In this document: positions 47,170 to 58,814 of the stretch, one piece after another
Numbering within the stretch: the stretch's first letter is position 1
Layout of the letters: every line of letters begins with the position of its first letter
DNA from: Pseudorasbora parva
Taxonomy: Eukaryota > Chordata > Actinopteri > Cypriniformes > Gobionidae
Reading direction: 5' to 3'
DNA: 64,000 nucleotides
Assembly: GCF_024679245.1 (NCBI RefSeq)
Contig: NC_090176.1
Coordinates: 47,135,086 to 47,199,085 of the forward strand
Translations under genes and position numbers: made by a program
The notes under the pieces: generated by a model
What the model was told of the DNA's origin: nothing
Seen by the model: the letters and a program-made list of their open reading frames with translations, nothing else
Database searches by the model: none

Positions 47170-48488
47170 CTGATATCACAAATCCATCTTATTTTTCAAT
47201 CCCCTAACTCCATTCTAGTATTTTTTAGGATGCAATTAACTTCTGATGGGATCCCGCCCAACATTTTTCATTGCTGAAGAACCTGTTTTACTGGGAAATA
47301 CATCAGATTACAGACGTAAAATAGGTTGGGAGTCATTCTTTGCCAAAAAAGTATCCAAAAAGCATTTGGCCAGTGTTATGGCATGAAGATGTCAGTCAAT
47401 AAAAAAATAAGATGTGAAATAATCACACACTTTTTTTGTAATTAATCGAGATTAAAAACATCAGTTTTTTCATCTTTTTATACAGTAATAATTTCAGTTA
47501 CTCTCCAAATTAATATAGCAAAAACACAAAGACAGTATATTTTAAATATTTGTTGTAATGCCATCTTTTTATGAATGAAGGATGGTATCCCTGATACTGA
47601 AACTGATGTGTCATGAAATATTTTTTTTTAAACATCAATGATACAATTAAAAAAAAAAAGTTTGCATGATGCCGTTCACTTTTTTAAGCAACTCATCTTG
47701 ATTTAACGCCAATATATCAGGTTTCTGGTTCAAATGTAATTGCTTCATGTTATATTGACTTAAAACCATTACTCTTTGACATAACTTGATGTTTTTATTT
47801 TCAAATAACATGTTTCAATCAAGTAACCCAAACAAACAGGACATTCCCTTCCCATCATGCTTTGCAAAGGTAATGTAAATAAGAGAGTAATTGTTTTATC
47901 GGTTACCTTTGTTCTTTGATTAACATTAATGACAGAGTTAATCAAAGTTGGCAATAAAACATCAAATTAAATAAATCACATACAGAACATAACCTGTCCT
48001 CCTCTGGGACTCTTTTAAAGCGCCCCACTTCCACCATTAGGGGCAGCACACCGGCTCTAAGCTTTACTTCCTGTTTGGCCCCTGTTTGTACGCTCTTGCT
48101 AACTGCTCCTTGCTTTGCATCACTTTAGTATTTCATCTTGTGGCTACTTTTAATTAACCACCAAAACTAAACTTAGAAACTTTCGGATTTGGAATATTAC
48201 TACAAAAAAGAAGAATTTTTATCCAACCAGACTCCCACTGTCAGCAGCTTACATTCCTGAGACGAGACAACACAGCTTCCTATATTCAGAAGAAAATGAC
48301 GCCATCTGGTTCAGAATCTACTGCACAAACTGCCACAGACTTCTTTAAAAGATTGCTATTCTTGAAACAAAGTTACTCACGGTCCTGCCAGAACTGCCAG
48401 AACACAGAGAAAGCTTCATTGTGGACCCCTTTAGCACACAGCCGATGAGTCCTGTGAAGCTAGTGCTCCTCGACCGGCTATACAGAGC
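47170..48488. other. Low-copy repeat piece, AT-rich DNA, then unrecognised DNA
   Basis: 47170-47335 shares short blocks with 24065-24240. 47400-47960 is AT-rich. 48000-48488 is mixed; a 50-codon frame starting ATGACGCCATCTGGTTCAGA at 48297 is not recognisable. Confidence 0.35.
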
Positions 48489-48491
48489 ATA

Positions 48492-49627
48492 AGCCCCGTT
48501 TCCACCAAAATTACCCGGAACTATTTGTACCAGGAACTTTTTTACAGGAACTTTTCTCCCCCCCAGACCTGCAGCTGTCTGCGTTTCGACCGCGATAAAG
48601 TTCCGAGAAGATTAGGCAAATTAGTCCGGTGATGTAGGACTGCGCGCGACTGCTCCTCCAAATCAGTGAAGGACAAGTAATCATTTGTGTGTGTAACGTT
48701 ACCGATTGAGAGATTTAGTGAACTGTTTACATGAGACGTTATCTAAACCGATCTGGTGTTTACATGTGATGACTTTCAATCGCAATCATTTTGTCACATG
48801 CAGTTTGTCTGCCGCACCAAAAATGTCAACGCTGTTTTCTCCAGCAGCTGGAATGTGTTAACTGTAACCAGCAACTCTTAACGGCCACCAGGACTAATAC
48901 AGTATTATTTATAGCTATTTGTTGTAAAGTGTAATAATCATCTCAGAAAAAAAAAATCTTCTGTCAGGCGCAGTTAAAGTAAAAACTGCCTGGGGCAATA
49001 TACGCTGTGTCATTACTCCAACATTATCTTCATAATTTACGAAATAAAAAGTTTACCCCTCAGAAAAATGTACTTTCCTCTCTTGTCAACATGAGCGCGG
49101 CGCGCGCCGTCACGTCATGTAAGGACACACACTTTGCTGCTTTTGCTGGTTATGTATAGGTTTACTAAAGAGGTAATTAACAACGACAGAAAAGAGCACT
49201 AATATGCAGATTCAGCAGCATGCAGCTGCAGCATATTCAGAAAGCTTGTAAAGCTAGATTTAAAATGACAATGTATATTATTATCAGCTATTACGGACAT
49301 TGCACGTGAGATGGCTGAGACGACCGCGCGCCACCAGACAGAGAGCAAAGACTGATATTTACTGAACGCAGAACGAACCTCGCAAAAGACTTTTAAAAAT
49401 GCCGGTTGAACTGCGTGAGCTCAACCAATCAGCATGTTCAGCGCCCAAGTCCCGCCCTCGAAAGTTCCTGAACTTTGAAAAAGTACAACCTCGCTAGCAG
49501 GGCCGTTTGGAGGGGGAAATATTTACCCGGAACTTCCATTTTACCCTGGTTCCTGCGGTCTAAACACACGAAGTACCACCCAAAGTTCCTAGTTCCTGGG
49601 TAAAGTTCCTGTGGTGGAAACGGGGCT
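48492..49627. mobile_element. Inverted-repeat DNA element (AGCCCCGTTTCCACCA)
   Basis: Left AGCCCCGTTTCCACCAAAAT, right TGGTGGAAACGGGGCT; inward, TACCCGGAACT and AGTTCCTGGGTAAAGTTCC continue the inverted pattern. 1136 bp. Flanked by ATA on both sides (48489-48491 and 49628-49630), a possible 3-bp target duplication as in PIF/Harbinger elements. No transposase seen. Confidence 0.8.
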
Positions 49628-49630
49628 ATA

Positions 49631-49872
49631 GAGAAACAACTATCACACATCGTGGCACTAGTTTCCTCAACTCCACAACAGATACAGCTCTGACCCGACT
49701 TGCCATCACAGGTCGGGTACCCCACCACCCCCTGTACATCCTGAGAAGCGATACAAAGGTTTACTGAATGTGAGTGAAGAATCCCCAAAATTAATCAGAC
49801 ATAGAGCCTAGTGAGTCGTAGCTGGGCGCCATCTGTGTGTGTAGGCTACACTCAAAACAAAGTGTTTGAATC
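49631..49872. other. Unrecognised DNA continuing the sequence left of the previous element
   Basis: Unrecognised host sequence of the element at 48492-49627. A roughly 50-codon open frame crosses the rejoined site but matches nothing I know. Confidence 0.25.
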
Positions 49873-50817
49873 TTAGGCCCCATTTACACTGCATGGTTCA
49901 AGTGACCCTATTCCGATACTTCCCTCTCGTGGCACAGATCGTATATGACGTGAATGTGTAAACAGGAAAAAAAGACCTGCATGGATTCCGATATCTTCAG
50001 ATCGGATTCAGGCCTCACTCATATTTGGTCATAAATCCGAATATGAATTGGATAAGTGCATTTGCTTCAGTCATGTAAGCAGTCAAATCAGATATTCCCC
50101 AGTAACAGAGTCGTATGCCATTGAAAAAGGGATGGAGGCGAATGACGTCAACTCAGGTGGACACTAACTGCGATCAAGGGCTCTCCTCTTTTTCTCCGTC
50201 TTACAAGAGAAATGTTTTGCTGACCATTAAAGATGTGTGGAAAAGTGCGGAAAGCAAAACATTGAATAATCATTTTGTCTGCGTCCTTTGCATATTGCGC
50301 CGTTTCACTTCCTTTCACCGGTTAAGAACGTCTTGGGCTGTTTAGCCAGTGTATAGTGTAAATGCAAATATCGGATACAGGTCGCTTTTAAAAGACGATG
50401 TAAGCGGGTTGTCAAAAGAATTGGATAAAGACACCAAATCGGAATTGTATGTCACATACAACTTAAAGAAAACTAAAGTGAGGAGTCAAGAAGAAAGGTG
50501 GTATTTATTAACAAAAAGAAACATAAACAGAAAACAAAACCCACAAGAGGGCAAAATACATAATCAAAAACATGAACAAACTCAAAACCTAACAAACTGG
50601 AAATAACAGGAAACCGGGAGACGTAGACGAGACAACGATCCGACAAAGACTGACAAACACCAGGAGGAGGCAAATTAAACCAATGATGAGATAAGGGGGG
50701 AGGGATCAGACAATGACAGAAGCACAATGGCCATACTGACAAAACCCACATGGGCACACAAGACAGGACAGGCCTGTGACATTGTACATCAAGACCTGCA
50801 GTGTAAATGCAGCCTTA
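49873..50817. mobile_element. Inverted-repeat DNA element (TTAGGCCCCATTTACACTGCA) split by an LTR
   Basis: Left TAGGCCCCATTTACACTGCA and right TGCAGTGTAAATGCAGCCTTA are inverted copies. A probable solo LTR occupies 50479-50781 near its right end. Net length about 640 bp; no transposase. Confidence 0.7.
50479..50781 (-). mobile_element. Probable solo LTR, minus strand
   Basis: On the minus strand it starts TGTCACAGGCCTGTCC and ends TTGACTCCTCA (TG...CA), and contains a polyadenylation signal AATAAA about 25 bp before the end. It interrupts a DNA transposon. No 5-bp target duplication is visible, so SINE or UTR origin cannot be excluded. No retroviral gene is present. Confidence 0.4.
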
Positions 50818-51984
50818 GAGAACTGAAATCAGATGCGGTTCTGATACGTTTCTGTCGGCTGCATGAAGGAACGTTTGCCTTCTCACGTGACTAGCTTTAT
50901 ATATGCAACTTTGCTGGTTAACGAATGCATAAAGTGGCCAGCTAGCAATAAACTAATGCAAACAGATGGTAACAAATGTTACAATTGAACATTTGGGTCG
51001 TCTTGGGTGTATTTTTGGCACTTTGTTTTAGCTGCTGGAGGTATAATGTTAGCGTCCTCTCAGCCTCGACGGCAAACATACTGCTGCTCTTTCTCTACTA
51101 ATGCAGCATCTAATCAACAAATTAATTACTTCATAATATTTAAAAAAAAACATGTACTGTTGTGTACTGTATACATACCGTTTCATTGTCTATGGCACTG
51201 TCCAAAATTGCACTCTCTTTTTTTGAATAATATGTAAGGGATAAATCCACGGCTAGCCATGCATTAAAGGATTTTAATGCACGGCGTAGAGACGAAGAAC
51301 CGCCTGACGCGAAGCGGAGGATGGTTGCCTCTAGGTCTAGGTCTGTAACTGATGTTTTTTAAGAGACGGGTTAAAATGATGGTTGTTTTCTTACGTCTCA
51401 TTCATTCTAGCACACCTTCACTTTAAATAAAGTAGAGCCATCGAAATGTTTTTATATGAACAAATTACCACATTTATTTAAATTCATTATTAAAAGAAAG
51501 AGAGAGAGATGCGTTTGCGATCTCTTCTTTATGTCAGTCTGAAGATCCCCTCGTTGCTTAAGCATATCGAACATAACTTGTGATTATTTAATGGATTATT
51601 TAATGGATTATTTAATGGATTTATTACAATTATTTATAAATGACAGGCAACACTGCAGTGACAAGGCAATCTTTATTTGAACGAATCATCATTATGTAGC
51701 CTAGTGTGAAATTAACCCCGCGTCAACCTATAAAGACACATTACATTTAAAGCATTGAATTAAATAATAATATAGGTGCTCGAGTCTGTCAGTGTAGGTG
51801 TCACGACCATCATAGAATATAAAAACGCACGACACACGGCGACATGTTCCGCAACTCGGTCTCAGTGTCAGTGTTTGTCGCGATAATGTCAGTGACATGA
51901 CAATGAAGACCGCATGTGCCACTGATATGCCAATACGCGCATAGTTATAGATATGTATACTTATACATATCTGCGCATAGTGAC
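50818..51984. other. Unrecognised DNA with a repeat block and a 12-bp tandem
   Basis: 51234-51320 is an inverted relative of 6701-6774 (see that pair). 51582-51617 is GATTATTTAATG repeated three times. 51951-51973 contains AGATATGTATA mirrored by TATACATATCT. No gene. Confidence 0.45.
51234..51320 (-). repeat. Low-copy repeat block, paired with 6701-6774
   Basis: On the minus strand: CTCCGCTTCGCGTCAGGCGG, TCTCTACGCCGTGCATTAAA, GGCTAGCCGTGGATTTATCC. 6701-6774 on the plus strand has CTCCGCTTCGTGTCAGGCGG, CTCTACGTCGTGCACG and GCTAGCCGTGGATTAACCC. This copy has an internal GCATTAAA-GGAT-TTTAATGC hairpin that the other lacks. Confidence 0.65.
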
Positions 51985-53139
51985 TAGACATGTGCCGATT
52001 TTCGATAATGCGATTTATCACGATAATGAATATGCACGATATTGTTATCGTGGGCACTTTAAAATATCGTAAATAATAATTTATTAACAATTTATAATTT
52101 TTTTATAATGAACTCAAGAATACTTTGCCCATCAACCTTTAAATGCTCAACACCGCCGTATTCTGCGTCAAAGGGACACGCGCTCAGATATAAACAAGCC
52201 CAACGTGCGTTTGCACATGACTGAACCGGTGAAGGAGACGCGCTGCTGAAGTGCCGCTCAGTGACAGCAGAGGGCGCTGATGAACTGCAGAATGCAGCGG
52301 TTACCCCGGAAACCCGCAAACAAACAAAAACGCGTAGTTTTTAAAACAGCCATTCGTTTTTGTAATCTCAATGTTGTTCATCACAGCACCAAATACTTAA
52401 TACTTAAAGACTTAATAGGCTATTTATTTTCAAACTTAAACATTTTTATGTTTTAATCTGGACTACAACATGCCCTAATAATTAGAACTGTTCTGATTAT
52501 TTGTTATTGTTCAGTAAAACTTTGAGACATAAGACTTCATTAGTTAACATGTTAATTCATTATTACCAAACTGACAATGAAAAATACTTATAAAGAATTA
52601 ATCATTCTATGTTAATTTCTTAGTTACTGTTTAATAACATTAAAATCAAAATCAAAATAACTTTTTTAATGGACCTAAGATAAAACTAACAATGATCAGT
52701 ATTTCTTAACTAACATTACCAAAAACATACTTTCTGTACCAAATGTAGCTATTGCTCAATCTTAGTTAATGCATTAAATAATGAGACCTTATTGTAATGT
52801 GTAAGCCTACCTGTTGTTCTCTAGCCTAATTCTTTTGCACTTTAATCTGTTTGAAAATTGTACTTTTACAGCTCTGAAAAATATCAAGAGACCAATTAAC
52901 ATTGATTTCTCAATGAGGGGTCTCTTATTTATTTTTTTCCAGAGCTGTATATATTTTTGGTGCATTATTGTATTTAAACATTCAGTTATTTTTGCTCTTA
53001 CAAAAATAGTTCTTAAAGCTGTTATGCTATGGCAACACTTTTTTTTGCAACTTATTTCAATATCGTGATAATATCGTATATTGTGATAAAACTTCATCAA
53101 TTAATCGCAACATGAAAAATTGATATCGGCACATGCCTA
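51985..53139. mobile_element. hAT-superfamily non-autonomous element with perfect 8-bp target duplication
   Basis: TAGACATGTGCCGATTTTCG at the left and TATCGGCACATGCCTA at the right, flanked on both sides by ATAGTGAC (51977-51984 and 53140-53147). Both ends carry TATCGTGATAA/TCACGATAATG motifs. 1155 bp, no transposase domain recognised. A small TA-flanked MITE lies at 52869-52947. Confidence 0.92.
52869..52947. mobile_element. Small Tc1/mariner-type MITE nested in the hAT element
   Basis: TA flanks (52867-52868 and 52948-52949); CAGCTCTGAAAAATATCAAG with AAGAGACC on the left mirrors GGTCTCTTATTTATTTTTTT and CCAGAGCTG on the right. 79 bp only. Confidence 0.8.
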
Positions 53140-53235
53140 ATAGTGACATATGTGCCATTATTAAAACAGAGTATTAAAACAGACCATGGTATAAAATATA
53201 ATATTTAATAATAATTTAATATCAAATTTGATTTG

Positions 53236-53345
53236 GACGTACTACATTGGACATACTGCCAAGTTGACCTTATCATGTGACCAACTAGCATCAGTTGTCA
53301 CTTCACTGCCATTCACAATTCACAAATATTCCTATGAAAGACGAC
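53236..53345. repeat. Family W fragment
   Basis: GGACGTACTACATTGGACAT, TTATCATGTGACCAACTAGC and CACTTCACTGCCATTCAC parallel 19310-19395. Confidence 0.6.
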
Positions 53346-53432
53346 CAAGCCAATCAGAGTAAGTATGGGGCGGAGTGACACTTGCCCATTATGCAGGCTC
53401 GAGCCAGGTCTTTCTCACGCAACCCGGATCGG

Positions 53433-54443
53433 TGTACAACAGCTTGTTCACTGGGGCAGTACCTTAAATTGAAACATCTGTATACCTTTTTTACACCTAA
53501 ACAGGTGAATATTTGTAACTTAAAGGTGGGATAAGTGCTTTCTGGTAACAGTTGTTGATATTTCAAATCACCGAAACAAACACACCCCTACCCCCAAAAA
53601 GGGTCTCGGCCCTATAATGATAGCTCCGCCCCACACATACGTGACCCAGGCAACGACTGGAGCAGAATCTGTGTGTAACTAATCCACGTCGAATATTCAA
53701 TGAAAAAGTCACCCCTTCCATCACAAAAATACAAACCGTTCTCATGAACAACTCGATAGAACACAAGCCGACCGTCCAGCTAACAACATATTACAATTAT
53801 GACCAGATTAGAGTTATAACGATCACAAAAACACAAACTGTTCTCATGAACAACTCCATAACTTTAGTAGGCTATACAAGCTCGATAGTCCAGCTAACGA
53901 CATATATTACAATTATGACTGGATGGGTTATATAGATGAAACGAGGAAACAAATATACCGGTGTATTAGGAGTATAGCATCTTACCTGTTGGACACATTT
54001 TGTGAGCGGATGCTTGAAACACTGAGGGGATTTAGATGCTCCATACGGTGTGGAAATGAACGGGTCTTTATCATCGTTTAAGTGAGGAACAAAACGATCG
54101 CAAATGGACAAACAAGCGAACATGACACGAGCATATTCATATTCCAGCATATATTAGTTCTTTCTTGGCTAATGTCCGTCCTGTGTGACTAGTGTGTTTT
54201 GAATAATGACGTGCACTGAGCCCCTCTTCTCACCATAGACACGCCCCTTAACTGCTGATTGGCTACAAGTTTGTTATTCCACTCGGCCCGAGTCCTTTTT
54301 CTAAAACGGTTTTGAAATAACACTTACCCCACCTTTAAAGTAATACTATTAACCTTTTTGTGGTAAAAAAAAAAAAAAAGGTACACAGATGTGTCTTTTT
54401 AAGGGTATCGCCCCAGTGAAACAAGCTGTTGTACCCCTAAAGG
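53433..54443. mobile_element. Foldback MITE split by a TTAA-type element
   Basis: Left arm 53433-53492 (GTACAACAGCTTGTTCACTG, GGGCAGTACCTTAAAT, TATACCTTTTTT) and right arm about 54372-54443 (AAAAAAAGGTACACAGATGT, GGGTATCGCCCCAGTGAA, ACAAGCTGTTGTAC) are inverted copies. The element at 53524-54334 lies between them. Confidence 0.75.
53524..54334. mobile_element. TTAA-type element (AGGTGGGATAAGTG), copy 2
   Basis: TTAA on both sides (53520-53523 and 54335-54338), left AGGTGGGATAAGTGCTTTCT, right AATAACACTTACCCCACCT. 811 bp, clearly the same element as 33629-34431, including the internal duplication (ACAAACYGTTCTCATGAACA twice). On the minus strand a TCCACACCGTATGGAGCATC...CAACAG-GTAAGA stretch looks like an old exon with a splice donor. 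Confidence 0.9.
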
Positions 54444-54463
54444 TACAATTTTGACACCATTTT

Positions 54464-56029
54464 TCTGTGTGTGTGTATTTTTGCTGACACATGCCTGATT
54501 AATCTGCAAAACCGAAACATTTTTCAACCTCTCATGCAAATACTTTTTTGGCTCACTGTAACACAAATTATATACGATATAGATGAACAGCCACATAAGC
54601 ACTTTTCTATTCTAAGAAAACAGTTGTCACCAGCTGAGGCAGATGCTAAAGGGTTAAAGTAAATCTCAAGGGCTGGGAAAGTTTCCGTGGCTGATTCTGG
54701 AACTCAGTGAGTTATTGCTTTTATTCTAGGAGCAGTCAGGCTCTCATTGGTAATAAATTGTGGTGCTCAATATCCGATCCGTGAGGTGTCATTTATGAAG
54801 ACTGAACTTGGCATGGAATTTGTTTTCCATCTTTTAAGCGGCCGGGCTGCAGCCTCTCCAAGAACATTGATTGCCCTTTTCCTTCCCTTCATCCTGAGCA
54901 GATACAGTAATGTGGCAAAAGCTGGTAATAACGGCAAAAAAACCCACTAAAAAAACAGGGCGCTAAAACGTCTGTTAATAACTTTGAGGTCAGTCTGTCT
55001 GAAACCGAGCGACGTGTGGAGCAATGTACAAGTGTTGCACTCATGAACCTACTGCTGCAGTCTGACTTGACTATCAGCGTAAAAACTGCTCCATTTGGCA
55101 GCTCATTCTGGCCAAGGACTGCCCATTTGGACAGAAAAAGATATGTAGAGCAAAACAACTACATGTTTTCACATGCCGTTTAGCGAGTAGTGGAGTGTTG
55201 CAGACACTTCAGCTCATGAATATTGATTAACGGACACTACTTCACCTAATCAATATTCATGAACGTCCAGTGTTACAGTATTTTTGTAAAAAATGTAAAA
55301 AATACAGCTAAGATATAACAAATATTATATAAAATTTGAAATGTTACCTTAGTAACTAGCAGAAATAAAATAAGTTGAAGTACTAAAATTAAAATTTGTT
55401 TTAATTACTAATTCCAAATATGAATAAACACTATAATAGCATAATGTAATCCTAAAATGACACGTTGCTCTGAACCGCTGTGACCGCCTCGAGGCTGAAT
55501 GACCCTGTGCTTGTGAGTATCCATTAGTCAATGATAATAAAATGGCTGCACTGGGTTGTAAAGATAGATCTTCTATTTATTAAAAGTGACTGAAGAAGAG
55601 GGACAGTAAAAATAGAGCAGGTCTCATTGATCTCTGGCTGATTTAAAAACAAGACAATGACCTCATCAACTCAAGGCCTTTGATCCTAAACAGAAATGAC
55701 CTACCTATGCTAAAAATGACTGCACACCCTAGTGAAAAATAAATATACTAAAATATATTTGAAATACATTTAACATGCTAATACTACAAAATAAATGTAC
55801 ATATTTAATGAAAATACCCTGCATTTGTACTCTTGGTATAATGTATTGATATTCTTGAATTCTGCAAAATATGACTCATTTTGTACTTAATGAACTGTAG
55901 TTATCAAGAAATATAAGATTTACTTATATTTGATTTAGCTAAACTTGACTTTTTGTGAGTATACATAATACACTTGCATTTAAAGACTGATATTATACAG
56001 AGATCACACTAACCTTACTAATAGTGATA
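54464..56029. other. Repeat-poor DNA with a spaced perfect inverted repeat, then AT-rich DNA
   Basis: 54640-55260 shows no repeat family. 55215-55261 holds the inverted repeat described separately. 55260-56029 is AT-rich. No gene. Confidence 0.4.
55215..55261. promoter_or_regulatory. Perfect 15-bp inverted repeat with homeodomain-like cores (putative)
   Basis: CATGAATATTGATTA (55215-55229) and TAATCAATATTCATG (55247-55261) pair perfectly across 17 nt. Each arm carries TGATTA/TAATCA and ATGAATATT cores similar to homeodomain or POU sites. A regulatory role is inference only; it may also be a relict MITE core. Confidence 0.35.
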
Positions 56030-56345
56030 TTATAGGGTTAGTTCACCCAAAAATGAGAACTCTCATTAATTACTCACCCTAATGTCGTTCGACACCCGTA
56101 AGACCTCCGTTCATCTTCAGAACACAAATGAAGATATTTTTGTTGAAATCCGATGGCTCAGAAAGGTCTGAATAACGACTTATATAGTGAAGTTTCAAAC
56201 CGTTATGAACCAGCGAATCAATTAATGTTTCAGATCGCCAATGTCACGTGATTTCAGCAGTTTGACACGCGATCCGAATCACACTACCCAATCATGAATC
56301 AATACGCTGGCGCAAACATTTCAATAATCTGAAGAACCTTTGGTA
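56030..56345 (+). repeat. 'GTTAGTTCACCCAAAAATGA' repeat, left part
   Basis: AGGGTTAGTTCACCCAAAAA, then AATTACTCACCCTAATGTCG, then CGTGATTTCAGCAGTTTGAC. A very common cyprinid repeat. Right end not visible. Confidence 0.75.
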
Positions 56346-57208
56346 CCATTTTACAGTCCTGTTTCCTGTACAGTACATACAATGTGCTTATTATAATAAT
56401 TACAATAACTGGGTAATATCTAGGTACCAACTTTCTTAGGCAAGTACACTGCAAGTACACACGTTGTGGCAAGCAGTCGAGGAGTTTTGATGCATAAAAA
56501 GGTAGAGCGCCGACAGTGAAGGATGAGTGAGAAAACCTGGGCTTTATATGTTTATGTTCTCCATAGAACCATTGATGTCATTAAAGAAACTTTATTTTAA
56601 GAGTATATGTAAAAGAGCAGCTTAGATGTACTGCTATAAACAACATGTGTGATCCACGGAACAAAAGGAAGTCATATGGGTTTGTAACGACATGAAGGAC
56701 TGAGTAAATGATTTGAATTTCAGCTGAGAAAACCTTTAGTAATCATTGTAAAGGCATTATTTCTGCTGGGTTTCTTAACGTATAGGGTTTGCTGCAACTT
56801 TAACTGGATGTCGCCCAGCAATCTCATCTGACAGCCACTCTATAATGCTCAACAGAAACCCATTCCCCACTGCACTCATGCTGACCAAATGTCAGACTCT
56901 ATTTCCAATATCTCGGCTCAATCTACACTGCTTTACAGACACGTTAAACACACTAGACGCTGCACAATTCACAAAGAGACCGGAGCCCATAAGCTCACTT
57001 TCACTACTTTGTATTTGTTTGAGCTTCTATAATGCAAAACGACAAATGTTCTCAAACAAACCAGTTTGTTTTTCTTTCTTTCAGATGTTCCTCCTAAAAT
57101 ACTTTGGAAGAAATTGTGTCATGCATTAAGAGTATCAAGCTAAACAAATATGGATAGCAGCAGTTCATACAGCATAATTTGAGTTTGATGACAACGTTTG
57201 AGATCATG
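56346..57208. other. Mostly unrecognised DNA
   Basis: 56400-56480 (CTAGGTACCAACTTTCTTAG, AAGTACACTGCAAGTACAC) recalls another fish repeat. A 94-codon frame at 56845-57129 has no motif. Confidence 0.3.
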
Positions 57209-57212
57209 ATAC

Positions 57213-58170
57213 AGTGCCCTATTATGCTATTTTAAAGTTCCTCATTTTGATTCAGTCTCTCTGAACCCCTCCTGACTGTGAGCCTACTCTGCTCTGATTG
57301 GCCAGATGGCACAATCTGTTGTGATTGGTCTACCGCTTGTTGGAAGCTAACGGCCATTTACCATAACTGAACTTCAGCTCCAGAGGCTTCCTAAAGGTCA
57401 GCGTTTATGCACACAGGCAGTAAACTTTACATAGTGATGCGCAAGTGTACATCCCTCAATAACCTCAACAACCGATGTGTGCATACATTTCTAATTTACT
57501 GCAGTGCATATGTGGGAACTGTATCAATAACAGTGCATACGTTAGCCCAGCACTACGTCAATGACTGATGTAACATTAAAGTTTGTAAAACAAATCTCGC
57601 TCCATCCTTTATCTTTACTCAAAGTAGTAAGAACGATAGACAATCTGCATTAATACACTCAGTTTTAGGTGATAGTGTCCCACAGCTGATGAGCAGAAAT
57701 GTTTCAGTAAGACAGTAATAATGTGAGTTAGCCAAAAACTTACAGAATATAAATAATTATTCATACGTACAGGTTGTGATTCTGAGGAGCTGCTGGTCCA
57801 AATAAACTGAGTACCGACCCGTCTTTCCAGAGCAAGAGTTCTGCGAATCCTGCGTCTAACTCGTCTAGATTTGAGAAGCAGTCTTCAGTAAAATGACGTG
57901 TTTGAGGGCGGCTCAAGCTGTTCACGGGCGGGAAGCGTACAACATAGGTGAGCATTATGCAAATGCACTTTCTAATGCTGTATGATCGAAACGCAGTGAG
58001 ATTTGAAACACAAAAGACTCGTTTAGGCGGTTCAGGGTCGATTCTTTCTTTTGGGAGAAAATACATTCATCATGCACTTCAGACTTTACAACCTTGCAGA
58101 AGGTTTACATTCACAAACAGCTTTATTACACACTGCACAAGAGAAGAAGAAAAAACATAATAGGGGCACT
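57213..58170. mobile_element. TTAA-type element (AGTGCCCTATTATGC)
   Basis: Left AGTGCCCTATTATGCTATTT, right ACATAATAGGGGCACT followed by TTAA. Inside, CTGCTCTGATTGGCCAGATG and GTGATTGGTCTACCGCTTGT are blocks I recall from this cyprinid family. 958 bp, non-coding. The left TTAA has decayed to ATAC. Confidence 0.8.
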
Positions 58171-58174
58171 TTAA

Positions 58175-58814
58175 AGGATTAGTTCCCTTGTCATCCAAGA
58201 TGTTCATCTCTTTCTTCAGTCGAAAATAAATTACGTTTTTGAGGAAAATATTCCAAGCTTTTTCTCCCCATAATGGACTAATATGGCAACCAACAGTTGA
58301 AGGTCTGTCCCAGTGTTTACAAAGCGCGTATACACGAAGACTAATAAACATCCTTTAGCAAAAAAGGTAAAACAATTACGTTGGATGATTTTGAAGTTGA
58401 AGATGGGTTTTTTTTTGGTAAAGGGCGTCTGTATTAGTCTTCTTATATTCGCTTGGGGTGGCTACTTACGCCTACGTCTAGCGTGACCTTACCGATGTGA
58501 TTACGCAATCTGTGGTGTGCCGCAGAGCAGCACAATGTGAAAAAAAATTGCAATTATATACTTTTTTTTTTTAAATGATTGATCATTTGCTAGATATGAC
58601 CCTAATCATCATCTGGGATCATGCAGAGCCTCTGAAGCCCTTTAAAACTGCATTGATTTGGACCTTCAACTGTTGATGCCATACAAGTCCATTATGTGGA
58701 GAAAATTCCTGGACTGAAGAAAGAGAGACAAAGTTTAGATGAGATGGGGTGAGAAAAATATCAATTTTTATTTATTTATTTTTTTTTATTTTTTTTTTAA
58801 GGTGAAGTAATCCT
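58175..58814. mobile_element. TTAA-type element (AGGATTAGTTC), abutting the previous one
   Basis: TTAA (58171-58174) then AGGATTAGTTCCC; right GTGAAGTAATCCT then TTAA (58815-58818). Inside, CATCCAAGATGTTCATCTCT and CTGGACTGAAGAAAGAGAGA are mirrored family blocks. 640 bp. Its left TTAA is also the right TTAA of the element at 57213. Confidence 0.8.

Noticed and set aside
48297..48450. Open frame MTPSGSESTAQTATDFFKRL and the frame rejoining after 49627
   Set aside because: Short, unrecognised and broken by a stop; could be a retroelement scrap but nothing supports a call.
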